From positions 9,098 to 73,097 of the forward strand of contig JAZRWI010000068.1 in NCBI GenBank assembly GCA_045599645.1: a stretch of DNA of 64,000 bases. The letters run 5' to 3'. Position numbers and translations under genes: made by a program. This DNA is from RUG334 sp045599645. Its GTDB lineage: Bacteria; Muiribacteriota; Ozemobacteria; Ozemobacterales; Ozemobacteraceae. The notes beneath the pieces are model-generated. The model saw nothing but the letters and a program-made list of their open reading frames with translations, was not told the DNA's origin and searched no databases. Shown here in pieces: positions 42,867-52,002 of the stretch. Every line of letters starts with the position of its first letter. Position 1 is the first letter of the stretch.

Positions 42867-43901
42867 ATGGGACTAGGTTCTAAAATAATATATAAAGCAT
42901 TAGAAACTGGTTTTGTGCCAGTTAGACTGACAAAACTCTGGATGAAATTTTTACTTTTCAGAGCCAACAGATATTCTTCCTTAGGAAATACAGATGCCAG
43001 AAACTCTGTTTTTAGGCAAATATCGCAGGATTTAATAACCGGGAAAACATTACAACAAAGAGGTTATACAAGATTTGCCAGTCATGACCTGCCATTGGAT
43101 TCATATGAGTTCTTTATGGGAAAGCACCTGAATTTTGCGTGTGGCTATTTCTCTACTGGCGCAGAAGATCTTGATGAAGCTGAAGAGAATGCCCTCTGGA
43201 TGGCTGCAGATAAAGCAAGAATCCGTGATGGAATGACAATCTTAGAAATAGGATGTAATAATGGCGCGTTATCGCTTTATGTTGCAAAAAATTTCCCAGA
43301 ATGCAAAATAGTCGCAATAACAGATACAGCAAAAACTCTCTCTCAACTCAAGAAAAGAGCTGAAGACAATGGTTTTTCCAACATAGAATATTTAAGCTGT
43401 GATTATACTGATCTTAAGGATTTAAAATTTGATAGAATTATTTGTCTTGAGAGATTTGATTTGATTAGTTTCAAACCAAGCTGGGAAAAGAAAATCAAAG
43501 CTTTATTATCACCTGATGGTATGTTTTTCCTTCAGACCCCCGTTCATTATGCTTATTCATACTATGCTGATTCTGTTGGCATGGAGGATTATCCTGGGAA
43601 TAACATAATTTCAGAAGATATAACACCGAGCTTTAAAACCCATATGCTTACCAATCAGGCTCTTCACTTGTGTGATTGCTGGGAAATTAGCGGCGAACAC
43701 TATAAGATGACCGCTGATAAATGGTTTAAAAAGTTTGTATTCAATAGAGATGTAATATTAAAATCTATGCAAAAGGCTTATGGTCACAAAGACGCAAAGT
43801 TATGGTATGAACGCTGGAAATTATATCTCTTAGGCTTATATGAAAGATTTGGCTATAATAAAGGCCAAAACTGGGTAGTAGGCCAATATTTATATAAGTA
43901 A
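42867..43901 (+). CDS. Cyclopropane-fatty-acid-synthase-like SAM methyltransferase
   Basis: A 344-residue protein of the CFA synthase/mycolic-acid-methyltransferase family. It has 'FACGYFSTGAEDLDEAEENAL' (substrate-side motif), the SAM-binding 'ILEIGCNNGALSLYVA' (about residues 122-137), 'FDRIICLERFDLI' and a C-terminal helix set ending 'GYNKGQNWVVGQYLYK'. It could methylate lipid double bonds, or be a small-molecule N-methyltransferase of the coclaurine type, which shares this layout. An AAAGGAG site precedes the ATG. It is a single gene with a terminator. Confidence 0.85.
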   Translation: MGLGSKIIYKALETGFVPVRLTKLWMKFLLFRANRYSSLGNTDARNSVFRQISQDLITGKTLQQRGYTRFASHDLPLDSYEFFMGKHLNFACGYFSTGAEDLDEAEENALWMAADKARIRDGMTILEIGCNNGALSLYVAKNFPECKIVAITDTAKTLSQLKKRAEDNGFSNIEYLSCDYTDLKDLKFDRIICLERFDLISFKPSWEKKIKALLSPDGMFFLQTPVHYAYSYYADSVGMEDYPGNNIISEDITPSFKTHMLTNQALHLCDCWEISGEHYKMTADKWFKKFVFNRDVILKSMQKAYGHKDAKLWYERWKLYLLGLYERFGYNKGQNWVVGQYLYK

Positions 43902-43903
43902 AA

Positions 43904-43936
43904 AAAAGCCCTCGATTAACGAGGGCCATTTTTTTA
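43904..43936. terminator. Bidirectional terminator
   Basis: Stem GCCCTCG (43908-43914) with CGAGGGC (43920-43926), A-run before and T-run after, between convergent genes. Confidence 0.8.
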
Positions 43937-44551
43937 TCTTAAAGGTGGTTTACCTACATAGATTAATTTTTTATCAACTAAGTCTTTTAAAGTCTTAATG
44001 CCATTTTCTTCTAAAACATCAAAAAACTTTAATAATAATGCTTTCACAGCTTCAGTATCATTCATTGCCCTGTGGGCATCAACAAGATTGTAGCCAAAAT
44101 GTCTTGCCACATTTTCTAATTTATTTGAAGGAAGTCTTAGAAGCTTTCTTGATAACAACAAAGTGCAAAGTGAATAACACTGGTAATCATAATTCAGACA
44201 TTTATTAAAGAAATAATCAAAAAAAGCAAAATCAAATGGAACATTATGAGAGACGAAAATTCTATTACTTAATTTATCGCGGAGAGTAGGGGCTATTTCT
44301 TTTATAGTGGGAGCATTTTTAACCATATTATCAGTAATATGGGTTATATTTGTTATTTCATTAGGAATATGACATTCAGGGTTGACGAATCTTTCAAAAC
44401 GTTCTTCATTACCGTCTTCATATAAAATAATCGCTACTTCGGTTATTTTTGCAGGACCTGGTTTAAAACCTGTTGTTTCAAGGTCAAGAATGGCAAAAGG
44501 AAGCTTTCTCACTGGGGTATTTGCATATTTTTCAAAAAATTCAGTATTCAT
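43934..44551 (-). CDS. DEDDh 3'-5' exonuclease (DnaQ/PolC epsilon-like)
   Basis: A 205-residue protein with the DEDDh active-site pattern: 'AILDLETTG' (near 20-28), 'FVSHNVPFDFAFF' (near 103-115) and 'HRAMNDTEAV' (near 160-169). It is the size of a stand-alone proofreading or RNase T-like exonuclease. It may be a DNA polymerase III epsilon-like subunit or a general single-strand exonuclease. It lies 9 bases after the 124-residue gene's stop, on the same strand. Confidence 0.9.
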   Translation of the reverse strand: MNTEFFEKYANTPVRKLPFAILDLETTGFKPGPAKITEVAIILYEDGNEERFERFVNPECHIPNEITNITHITDNMVKNAPTIKEIAPTLRDKLSNRIFVSHNVPFDFAFFDYFFNKCLNYDYQCYSLCTLLLSRKLLRLPSNKLENVARHFGYNLVDAHRAMNDTEAVKALLLKFFDVLEENGIKTLKDLVDKKLIYVGKPPLR

Positions 44552-44560
44552 AATATTTCC

Positions 44561-44935
44561 TTAAGAAAATAAAGATATTCCTTTTTCCAGCCAGGAAATC
44601 TTTTCTTTTAAATCATTAACTGAAGCCGGATCTTCTTCTATTTCCAGATTAGCTTTTAGACGTTCTTTTGTTTTAATCATATGCCCGATCAAAGTATTGA
44701 AATTAGGCATTTTTATAGGTTTAACTTTCTTAGTTTCTTTTAATGAAAGAATTTTAGAAGCAGACCCTTCTGTAAAGGCTGGTGCTATAAGAGCATCAAT
44801 TTTATCGCCTTCACTAGAATTCTTTAAATCTGTGAAATAAAACTTATACTCAGTATCTGTTTTATCATCCTTCACAAACACAAAGTCTGGGTCTACGCTT
44901 TTTACAGTACCTTTTAAATGAAGTAAATTTTTCAT
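44561..44935 (-). CDS. Hypothetical protein with OB-like N-terminus
   Basis: A 124-residue acidic-basic protein. The first 65 residues have the strand pattern of a small OB fold ('LHLKGTVKSVDPDFVFVKDD', then 'YKFYFTDLKNSSEGDKIDALI'); the rest is helical, with a coiled stretch near the end. No family is recognised. It is co-directed with the exonuclease downstream, so a nucleic-acid role is possible but not shown. Confidence 0.6.
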   Translation of the reverse strand: MKNLLHLKGTVKSVDPDFVFVKDDKTDTEYKFYFTDLKNSSEGDKIDALIAPAFTEGSASKILSLKETKKVKPIKMPNFNTLIGHMIKTKERLKANLEIEEDPASVNDLKEKISWLEKGISLFS

Positions 44936-44950
44936 ATTAATCAGTAATAA

Positions 44951-44984
44951 AAAAAGCGGTTCTACGGAAGAACCGCTTTTTCAT
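44951..44984. terminator. Rho-independent terminator after the PLP-enzyme gene
   Basis: Perfect 12-bp stem AAAAAGCGGTTC (44951-44962) with GAACCGCTTTTT (44970-44981) and A/T runs on both sides. Confidence 0.85.
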
Positions 44985-44995
44985 TTCAAGTTAAA

Positions 44996-46477
44996 TTATT
45001 TCAACAAACCAGTGCGTTCATTGAATTCCTTGATGTGTTCATCCCAAGAGTTAACAACTTCATCACTGAAGAGGTCTTCCCAGAATTCTGGATCCCAGAG
45101 TTCACGGATTTCTTCAACAGTCTTACCCTGCTGTTCACACCAAGTGTAGTATTTGAGGTTGTGAAGTCTCTTGCGATCGAAGTAGGTGAGTTCCTGCATA
45201 TACTGAGAATCTTCACCGAGCCAATAGCGTTCGAAGTCAGCCATTGCTCTGTCATGTGTATATTTACCATGAGCCTGTTCAAGTTCAGCAAGACGAGACT
45301 GATACATAACTGCAGAGTCAGTCAAGCATGTGAACAAGCAGTCATGTTCATCCATTTCGAACATCTTAGCAGTCTTAATTGCAGAGAGAACATTGCTGAT
45401 AGAGCTGATGCCGAGGAGGTTCAACTTTTCAATAAGTTCTTTCTTTACGCCAGCCTGAGCGAGAACTTCATGACCTTCTGGAGTATTCAATACTCTGAGC
45501 ATTCTCATGCAGTTTTCGTCGTCGATTGCAACTACAACGTCAGTATTTCTTGCATTGTGTATCCAAGGAACGTGCTTATCGCCGATACCTTCAATACGAT
45601 GGCCACCGAAACCGTTGTTGTAAAGTGTTGGGCACTGAAGAGCTTCAGAAGCAACAATCTTTGCATGTGGGTGAACATTCTTAATGTGGTCGCCTGCTGC
45701 GATTGTACCAGCAGAACCAGTAGCAGAAACCCAAGCGCTCATTCTGTCACCAGGTCTCTTAACTTTTTCGAATACTTCAAGGGCTGCAGAGCCAGTCTGA
45801 TGATAATGCCATATTGGGTTACCAAATTCAGCAAACTGATTGAAGATTACGATGCTGTTACCACGTTCTGCGTCGAGTTCATGGCACTTGTCATAAATTT
45901 CTTTTACGTTAGATTCACAACCAGGAGTTGCGAAAATTTCACTACCGATTTCTTTCAACCAGTCAAAGCGTTCCTTACTCATTTCCTGAGGAAGAATTGC
46001 GATTGATGGAGTGCCGAGAAGAGCACAGTCATAAGCGCCACCACGGCAGTAGTTACCAGTAGAAGGCCATACAGCTTTCTGAGTTGTTGGGTCGAATTCG
46101 CCAGTTACAAGTCTTGGAACTAAGCAGCTAAATGCAGCACCAACTTTGTGAGCGCCTGTTGGGAAGAATTTACCAACGAGACCGAAAATTCTTGCCTTAA
46201 CGCCAGTCAATTCTGGTGGTAATTCAACAAAGTTAACATCGCCATAAAGACCAGTTTCAACGTTATTCTTCCAAGTAATTCTGAAAAGGTTTCTTGGATG
46301 AACATCCCAAAGACCATGAGGTTTAACTTCAGCTTTGATCTTTTCAGGAATCAAATCTGGGTTTCTCTGCTGAGCATAAGTAGGAATAATGATATTCTGT
46401 TTCTTAGCGCGTTCAACAGTGTTCTTGAGAACTGATTCATTAACATGGAGTTCGAACTTCTTTAAATATTTAGCCAT
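44996..46477 (-). CDS. PLP-dependent enzyme, fold type II (TrpB/cysteine-synthase-like), purine locus
   Basis: A 493-residue protein. The probable PLP-binding Lys111 is in 'FPTGAHKVGAAFS', and the phosphate/substrate loop is STGNY at 139-143, followed by 'GGAYDCALLGTPSIAIL'. The pattern is that of beta-replacement or ammonia-lyase enzymes of the tryptophan-synthase-beta fold. It is about 90 residues longer than YgeX (diaminopropionate ammonia-lyase) and does not show YgeX's FKMLGG lysine motif, so it is not that protein. Its place in a purine-degradation locus beside carbamate kinase suggests an amino-acid ammonia-lyase step, but the substrate is inference. The leader carries two hairpins. 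Confidence 0.8.
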   Translation of the reverse strand: MAKYLKKFELHVNESVLKNTVERAKKQNIIIPTYAQQRNPDLIPEKIKAEVKPHGLWDVHPRNLFRITWKNNVETGLYGDVNFVELPPELTGVKARIFGLVGKFFPTGAHKVGAAFSCLVPRLVTGEFDPTTQKAVWPSTGNYCRGGAYDCALLGTPSIAILPQEMSKERFDWLKEIGSEIFATPGCESNVKEIYDKCHELDAERGNSIVIFNQFAEFGNPIWHYHQTGSAALEVFEKVKRPGDRMSAWVSATGSAGTIAAGDHIKNVHPHAKIVASEALQCPTLYNNGFGGHRIEGIGDKHVPWIHNARNTDVVVAIDDENCMRMLRVLNTPEGHEVLAQAGVKKELIEKLNLLGISSISNVLSAIKTAKMFEMDEHDCLFTCLTDSAVMYQSRLAELEQAHGKYTHDRAMADFERYWLGEDSQYMQELTYFDRKRLHNLKYYTWCEQQGKTVEEIRELWDPEFWEDLFSDEVVNSWDEHIKEFNERTGLLK

Positions 46478-46487
46478 TTATAATTCC

Positions 46488-46545
46488 TTTATTTCTAGGG
46501 CGAACCCTTATTTCCTTGATTTTATGGTAGCTTTCACTACCGTGA
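46488..46545 (-). promoter_or_regulatory. Leader with two small hairpins before the PLP-enzyme gene
   Basis: Minus-strand order: GGTAG-TGAAAG-CTACC (46526-46541), then AGGG-TTCG-CCCT (46497-46508) with a stable UUCG-type loop, then AAAGGA and the ATG. This may be a post-transcriptional control or mRNA-stability element; no known riboswitch core is seen. A clear promoter was not found. Confidence 0.35.
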
Positions 46546-46599
46546 AGATAGATTAGCACAATATTTTAATATTTGCACCTATTTTCTATCTAAAGTTAA

Positions 46600-46628
46600 A
46601 AAAAGGCTAATAATAATATTAGCCTTTC
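46600..46628 (-). terminator. Terminator of the carbamate kinase gene
   Basis: AAAGGCTAAT.. pairs with ..ATTAGCCTTT (46602-46627); on the minus strand a T-run follows. It separates the carbamate kinase transcript from the PLP-enzyme gene. Confidence 0.7.
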
Positions 46629-46636
46629 TTAATTCA

Positions 46637-47587
46637 TTATGGATATACGTGTGTACCAGCTTCACCTCTTACTGCTTTAGCGAGGTTTTCCGGATTTGTG
46701 ATGATTGCATGCTTACCACCGTTCTTAATGAACTTAATGATAGCCTGACACTTTGGAAGCATTGAACCTGGCTTAAAGTGTCCTTCTTCACACCATTTTT
46801 CCAATTCTGCTACAGTACATTTATCAATAGCTTTCTGATCCGGCTTACCAAAATTTAAGCAAGCTTTTTCAACTGCAGTAGAAACGATAAATGCATCAGC
46901 ATTAATATTAGAAGCGAGAAGAGAAGAAGCGAAGTCCTTATCAATAACGGCAGCAGTGCCTTTAAGCATGCCATTGTCATCTCTGATTACAGGAATTCCG
47001 CCACCGCCTACAGCGATAACGCAGAAGCCTTTATCAGCAAGAGCAGTAATAGCACCTTCTTCAATAATTTCCTTTGGAAGTGGAGAAGCAACAACACGTC
47101 TCCAGCCACGACCTGCATCTTCAACCATATCCCAATGGTCATTAGCCATCTTTTCTTTAGCTTCAGCTTCAGTATAGAACTGACCAATAGGCTTAGTAGG
47201 CTTCTGGAAAGAAGGATCGTTTTTATCAACTAATACCTGTGTTACTACAGTAGCAACCGGTTTGTTAATTCCACGCTTTTTAAATTCATTGCCAAGAGCC
47301 ATTTGGAAGTTATAACCAATAGCACCCTGAGTATCAGCACCACATGAATCCAATGGTACTGGATGAATCTTAGAGCTGGCTATTTCACTGCGTAGAAGAA
47401 TGAAACCGACCTGTGGTCCATTGCCGTGGGTAAGAACTACATTGTAGCCTTCCTGAATCATATCAGCAACATGTTCCATAGTCTTACAAGCTGCATCATA
47501 CTGGTCTGAAACTGTCTGGTGAGCCTTATCAAGAATAAGAGAATTTCCACCTACTGCTACTACGGCAAGTTTACCGTTAGTTGTCAT
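46637..47587 (-). CDS. arcC: Carbamate kinase
   Basis: A 316-residue carbamate kinase. Family marks are 'AVGGNSLIL' (residues 11-19), 'LTHGNGPQVGFILLRSE' (about 53-69), 'LDSCGADTQGAIGYNFQ' and 'AVGGGGIPVI'. It transfers phosphate between carbamoyl phosphate and ADP, giving ATP, CO2 and ammonia in catabolic use. Next to YgeW-, YgeY- and SsnA-like genes it should take the carbamoyl phosphate released by the carbamoyltransferase in purine degradation. AAGGAGCG precedes the start. It is divergent from the Cache-domain gene at 47722. Confidence 0.95.
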   Translation of the reverse strand: MTTNGKLAVVAVGGNSLILDKAHQTVSDQYDAACKTMEHVADMIQEGYNVVLTHGNGPQVGFILLRSEIASSKIHPVPLDSCGADTQGAIGYNFQMALGNEFKKRGINKPVATVVTQVLVDKNDPSFQKPTKPIGQFYTEAEAKEKMANDHWDMVEDAGRGWRRVVASPLPKEIIEEGAITALADKGFCVIAVGGGGIPVIRDDNGMLKGTAAVIDKDFASSLLASNINADAFIVSTAVEKACLNFGKPDQKAIDKCTVAELEKWCEEGHFKPGSMLPKCQAIIKFIKNGGKHAIITNPENLAKAVRGEAGTHVYP

Positions 47588-47664
47588 AAAACGCTCCTTA
47601 AAATAGAACTTAAAACACTCGTTCTTTCAATTAAACAGAATATCAAAAAAAAATCAACACTAAT

Positions 47665-47693
47665 TTGTAGTTATAAGGAAAATGTGGTATAAA
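47665..47693 (+). promoter_or_regulatory. Sigma-70-type promoter of the Cache/MFS unit
   Basis: TTGTAG (47665-47670) and TATAAA (47688-47693) with a 17-base spacer. A GAGG site at 47711-47714 lies 7 bases before the ATG. A divergent minus-strand promoter for arcC (TTGATT-N16-TTTAAT, 47630-47657) overlaps this region. Confidence 0.55.
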
Positions 47694-47721
47694 ATCTCGA
47701 AGTATTAAAAGAGGATTCATT

Positions 47722-49233
47722 ATGTACGAAACTTATTCTGTTAATCAGGAACCTCCCAAAGAGGCTAAGAAATATAATATCAGTCCAGTGATGGAAGGTG
47801 CTGTTCTAGGTCTATTCGCTTTATTACTGACATTTATAACTGCCTATTTTATCTATACTAATTCTATGACAGTTCTTGAAAATGAAATTAAGGATGGACT
47901 TTTGAGAACTGTAACCGGTATTGCTGCTACTCTTGATGGTGATAAAATAGCAACATTCACTAAACCTGAAGATGTAGGCAGAGACGATTATCAGGCAATG
48001 GTGGCTCTTCTTCAAAAAGCAAGAATAGGTACAAAGCACGTTTCTTACCTATACATAAACAGAATTGTTGACGGACAAGTTTATTTCATAATCGATCCAA
48101 TTTCTATAGACGAAAATGGTAATCCTTTATATACGGACTCGGCTAGCCTTGAACCATCAATACCCATGAGTCCTTATGAAGATGCTGACGAGTTTCTAAT
48201 AAAAGCATTTAATGAGGGTGTAGGGGTTTATGCTGATACAACTTATACTGACAGATGGGGTACCTTTTATAGTGCTTATGCTCCTATCTTCGACAAGAAT
48301 AAAAAAGTTGTTGGTACCTTAGGAGCAGATTTAAGAGTTGATGAAATGTTTGAAAGATGCAGTCCGATGGTTGACGCTACTAAGCGTGCATTCATCGTTT
48401 CTGTATCATTAGCACTCTTGCTTGGAACATTCGTTTGGTTTTCTAGAAGATTTACTTTCATGCTTAATGAAAGTAGACAGAATATATATCAGAACTTCCT
48501 GGTAGCTAAAAGATTTGCAGATCAATCTTCCTCCAACCTGGGTAAACAGTTCCAAAGAACATCCAGTATATTGAAATATACAGCTCAGAAGCTCAACATA
48601 TTATCAAAGTTCGAAGAAATAAGTCTTATTCAGAATAATCTTAAACTTGAAAGGGACATATTAGAAAAATTTGCCGACAAACTTCTGACATTAGGAGTTT
48701 TAAAATACTCCAGACGCGAAAACCAGTTATGTAATTTCTCAATTACAGAAGTTCATAAAAACCTGATTAGAAATTTCAAAGACAATACTAAAATAATAGT
48801 AGGCGACAGAATCATATTTGATATTGATAAGCAAATACCTGAAATCCTTTATGGTTCTGTTGTTTCATATGAAGAATTAGTCGGTCATCTTTATGAATTC
48901 TGTCTAAATCTTTTCGAAGCCTCTGTTTATTCTAAAACTTTATTAATTGATGAAAGAAGTAAAGACGTTGTTCTAAGACAAACTTTTGCTGTATCCACAG
49001 AAGGTATTGATGGTGGTAGAAAAAATTTAGTAGAAGCCTTCTGCAGAAATATTTCTTCCGTAAACTGGGGCGAACAGCTTGAATTAGCCGAAAGCATAAA
49101 TATTCCAATAGTTCAGGAACTATTATATGTCTTAGGTTCAGACATTAAAGCTGAAATTAAGGATAATTTTTTCAAGCTGAGCTTTGATTTTATGCTTCTG
49201 AAGTCTCAGGAAAGCGAAGAAGTTGAGGGCTAA
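47722..49233 (+). CDS. Cache-domain membrane sensor with a degenerate histidine-kinase module
   Basis: A 503-residue protein with TM helix 1 (about 27-48), a periplasmic Cache-type sensor (about 50-220, ending 'YSAYAPIFDKNKKVVGTLGADL'), TM helix 2 (about 228-246), a helical dimerisation-like part (about 250-340) and a C-terminal domain (about 370-500). That last domain follows the histidine-kinase ATPase strand order: 'IPIVQELLYVLGSDIKAEI' sits where kinases have the G2 helix and next strands. No H-box histidine of the usual kind, no G boxes and only one N-box Asn remain, so it is probably a pseudokinase sensor. A paralogue follows the next gene; both flank the transporter. Confidence 0.75.
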   Translation: MYETYSVNQEPPKEAKKYNISPVMEGAVLGLFALLLTFITAYFIYTNSMTVLENEIKDGLLRTVTGIAATLDGDKIATFTKPEDVGRDDYQAMVALLQKARIGTKHVSYLYINRIVDGQVYFIIDPISIDENGNPLYTDSASLEPSIPMSPYEDADEFLIKAFNEGVGVYADTTYTDRWGTFYSAYAPIFDKNKKVVGTLGADLRVDEMFERCSPMVDATKRAFIVSVSLALLLGTFVWFSRRFTFMLNESRQNIYQNFLVAKRFADQSSSNLGKQFQRTSSILKYTAQKLNILSKFEEISLIQNNLKLERDILEKFADKLLTLGVLKYSRRENQLCNFSITEVHKNLIRNFKDNTKIIVGDRIIFDIDKQIPEILYGSVVSYEELVGHLYEFCLNLFEASVYSKTLLIDERSKDVVLRQTFAVSTEGIDGGRKNLVEAFCRNISSVNWGEQLELAESINIPIVQELLYVLGSDIKAEIKDNFFKLSFDFMLLKSQESEEVEG

Positions 49234-49235
49234 TT

Positions 49236-50420
49236 ATGGAAGAAAATGAAGAAAAAGTAGAAGTAGTAGAAAAAAAAGATAAGGTACCTTTTAGTATTTG
49301 GATGGTTCTTATATCCATTTTTCTAGGTAAAGTATGTGCTGGTGCAGCATCTGTTGTCTTTCCCGTAACATTGAAGGGTCTTGGTACTCTATCAAATTCC
49401 CTTATTGGTGCTATTCTTTCAGCCGAAACTTTTTCAATAATTGTTTTCAGTCCTGTAATTGGCTCAATGATAGGTAAACTTGGAGTCTTAGGTTCAGTAA
49501 TAACAGGCTCCTTAGGTAGAATAGCCATAGCAATACCTCTTATTTATACAGATAATACATATGCCTGGATTGCTGGTATTTTTATATATGGAATAAGTTC
49601 AAACCTTATCGGTATCGCATATCAGACCTGGATTGGTTCCGCGAACCTTAAAAGTAACCGTGGTTATGTAATGGCGTGGTATCTTGGTGGAATGAGCTCA
49701 GGCTTAGCTCTTGGTCCAGTGCTTTTAAACTGGTTTGGTGCTGAAGGCGCAAGAGCACTAAGCTTTTACATCGTAGCCGGTCTTTCTCTTTCATCACTTA
49801 TACCAGTAATATTCTTATTCAATTGTAATCCACCGTTTAAAGCAGGTTCTAAGCCTAGAATTATGTTTATCATTAGAAATGGTAAAAAAGTTATGCTTGG
49901 AGCCTTCATGGGTGGTGTTATCCTTTGGGGTGTTCCAGCATTTATTACCTTGTATGGTATGTCTGCTGGTATGACACAACCTCAGGCTGCAATTTTATTA
50001 ACGATGTTCCAGTTTGGTGGATTTGTTGCCGGTCCTCTTATTTCATGGTTATCAGATAAGTTTAACGATAGACATAATGTTGTTATCTTAAGCTTTTTTG
50101 GCAGCTTGTTATGTTCCTTCTTCTTATCAATTGCAATAAAGAATGTTATTCTCGCATATATATTATTGTTTGTATGGGGTGGGGCTGTTCAAGGCGTCTA
50201 TTCCGGTTGTATGACATTATTAGGCGATATCTTCAGAAGAGAAGATCAGATGTCAGCCAGTGTTGCTTTTACTCAGGTAAAGGCAATCGGTGGTTTGCTT
50301 GGAATCGGACTTATCGGTCTTGCAATGGACTGGGCTTCCAGCGAAGGTTTAATTTATGTAATAACCGTAACCTCATTGCTATATTTCACATTTGCTTTAT
50401 CTCAATATAGAGTTGAATAA
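49236..50420 (+). CDS. MFS transporter
   Basis: A 394-residue protein with about 12 transmembrane helices in two six-helix halves, MFS loop-like 'GSMIGKLG' and 'SWLSDKFNDRHN' between helices, and an acidic-basic cytoplasmic N-terminus. It starts 2 bases after one Cache-domain sensor and is followed 61 bases later by a second, so the three form a unit. By position between carbamate kinase and YgeY it may import a purine or breakdown intermediate, or export an end product; the family does not tell. It is not one of the nucleobase:cation symporters usual for purines. Confidence 0.85.
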   Translation: MEENEEKVEVVEKKDKVPFSIWMVLISIFLGKVCAGAASVVFPVTLKGLGTLSNSLIGAILSAETFSIIVFSPVIGSMIGKLGVLGSVITGSLGRIAIAIPLIYTDNTYAWIAGIFIYGISSNLIGIAYQTWIGSANLKSNRGYVMAWYLGGMSSGLALGPVLLNWFGAEGARALSFYIVAGLSLSSLIPVIFLFNCNPPFKAGSKPRIMFIIRNGKKVMLGAFMGGVILWGVPAFITLYGMSAGMTQPQAAILLTMFQFGGFVAGPLISWLSDKFNDRHNVVILSFFGSLLCSFFLSIAIKNVILAYILLFVWGGAVQGVYSGCMTLLGDIFRREDQMSASVAFTQVKAIGGLLGIGLIGLAMDWASSEGLIYVITVTSLLYFTFALSQYRVE

Positions 50421-50481
50421 TTTAATAAAAAAAACCTTTGTCCGTCTTTTTTGCACAATGTAGGAGAGGTGTAAGATTTAT

Positions 50482-51984
50482 ATGCAAGAGTATGATAGTT
50501 ATTCAGTTAATCAAAAGAAGATTTCTACTGCAAAAAAATACATAATTAATCCAGTATTTGAAGGAGTCTTAATCGGAACTTTTGCTTTAATCCTAACTTT
50601 CGTAACGTCATATTTTATATATAAGAGCAGTTTGAATGTTTTACAGACAGAAATCAGGATTGGTCTTTTAAGAACAGTAAAAGGCATAGCCTCATTGATC
50701 GATGGCGATAATGTTGCATTTATCAATAAAGCAGAAGATTTTAACGACCCTAAATATCAGCAGGTATATAAACAATTACAAAAGGTAAGAATAGGAACCT
50801 CTCTTTCTTACATTTTTATTACAAAGGTTATAGACAAAAAGGTTTATTTCTTGTTTGACCCAGTTTCTGTTGACGCAGAAGGCAAACCAATTTTTTCCGA
50901 TGCAGCAAGCCAGGTTCCATCAATGCCAATGACATTATATAATGACGCTGATAAATTAGTATATCGCTCATATGTAGATGAAGAGGCTTTGGTTGCTGAA
51001 GAACCGCACACAGATAAATGGGGTAATCTCTATAGTGCTTATGCTCCTATTTATGACAGCAATCATAAGCAGGTGGGAACTCTTGGTATAGATTTAAGCA
51101 TTGATGAAATGCTTAAAAGATGTATTCCTATGGAAGACGCTACCAAAAGAGCATTCATAGTATCTGTGTCTTTGGCCTTACTTTTAGGCACTCTAGTCTG
51201 GTTTTTAAGAAGATTTACTCTTAAACTGAATGAAAGCCGACAGGCTATTTATAAAAATTATTTGATAGCACAGAAATTTGCCGATCAAACGTCAACTTCT
51301 ATCGGGAAACAATTTCAAAGAACCTCTGCAATATTGAAACACAATGCTGAAAGATTAAAAAAACTGACCGAGGATACTGATAAAGAAAATATGATAAATC
51401 GTTTAAACCTCGAACAGGAAAATTTGGAAAAATTTGCAGACAAACTCCTGACTCTTGGTAATCTAAAGTTTTCAATTAAAAAGAATGAATTGGCGAATTT
51501 CTCTGTTAGAGAAGTAAATGATAGTCTTATTAAAAATTTTAAGAATTATTCACTAACCAATAACTTAGAAAATAGACTTTCTTTCACTTGTAATGAAGAA
51601 GTGCCCATTAATCTTTATGGCGCCGTCATGTCTTATGAAGAATTATTAGGTCATTTATATGAATTCTTTTTAAGATTTTTTGAGAAGGAAATTACGTCAA
51701 CTATTTCAATGCTTGATGAAAGAAGTAATGATGTCATATTAAGACAAAACTTTAAGGTTTCATTAGAAGACTTACCTAAAGAAAAATTAGGTATTATTGA
51801 TGGCTTCAGTAAAAACATTGCCGAAATAAATTGGACAGAACAGCTACACTTGCTTGAGTTTATTAATATTCCTATAATTCAGGAATTGTTATATATGATT
51901 GATTCCAATATTGATATTGCAATAGAAGACAATATTTTCATTCTTCAATTTGACTTTGTTTTATTAAAATGTAAAGAAGATTGA
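50482..51984 (+). CDS. Second Cache-domain membrane pseudo-histidine kinase
   Basis: A 500-residue paralogue of the 47722 protein, alignable from end to end: shared 'SYSVNQ' start, TM1 (about 27-48), Cache sensor (about 50-222), TM2 'AFIVSVSLALLLGTLVWF' (nearly identical), 'KQFQRTS' coiled part and 'NIPIIQELLYMI' near the end. The N-box Asn kept in the first copy is lost here (LYEFFLRFFE), and no G boxes are present, so ATP binding is very unlikely. AGGAGAGG lies about 11 bases before the start. Different residues in the sensor loops suggest a different ligand or a heterodimer with the first copy. Confidence 0.75.
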   Translation: MQEYDSYSVNQKKISTAKKYIINPVFEGVLIGTFALILTFVTSYFIYKSSLNVLQTEIRIGLLRTVKGIASLIDGDNVAFINKAEDFNDPKYQQVYKQLQKVRIGTSLSYIFITKVIDKKVYFLFDPVSVDAEGKPIFSDAASQVPSMPMTLYNDADKLVYRSYVDEEALVAEEPHTDKWGNLYSAYAPIYDSNHKQVGTLGIDLSIDEMLKRCIPMEDATKRAFIVSVSLALLLGTLVWFLRRFTLKLNESRQAIYKNYLIAQKFADQTSTSIGKQFQRTSAILKHNAERLKKLTEDTDKENMINRLNLEQENLEKFADKLLTLGNLKFSIKKNELANFSVREVNDSLIKNFKNYSLTNNLENRLSFTCNEEVPINLYGAVMSYEELLGHLYEFFLRFFEKEITSTISMLDERSNDVILRQNFKVSLEDLPKEKLGIIDGFSKNIAEINWTEQLHLLEFINIPIIQELLYMIDSNIDIAIEDNIFILQFDFVLLKCKED

Positions 51985-52002
51985 AATATTTTCATAAAAA
52001 GG

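Noticed and set aside
45035..46006. Long plus-strand frame of 323 codons
   Set aside because: It lies wholly opposite the PLP-enzyme gene, matches no family and has no promoter or ribosome-binding site; a shadow of biased codons.
44996..46477. Identification as YgeX (diaminopropionate ammonia-lyase)
   Set aside because: Length and lysine motif differ (GAHK here, FKMLGG in YgeX); only the fold type and gene neighbourhood agree.
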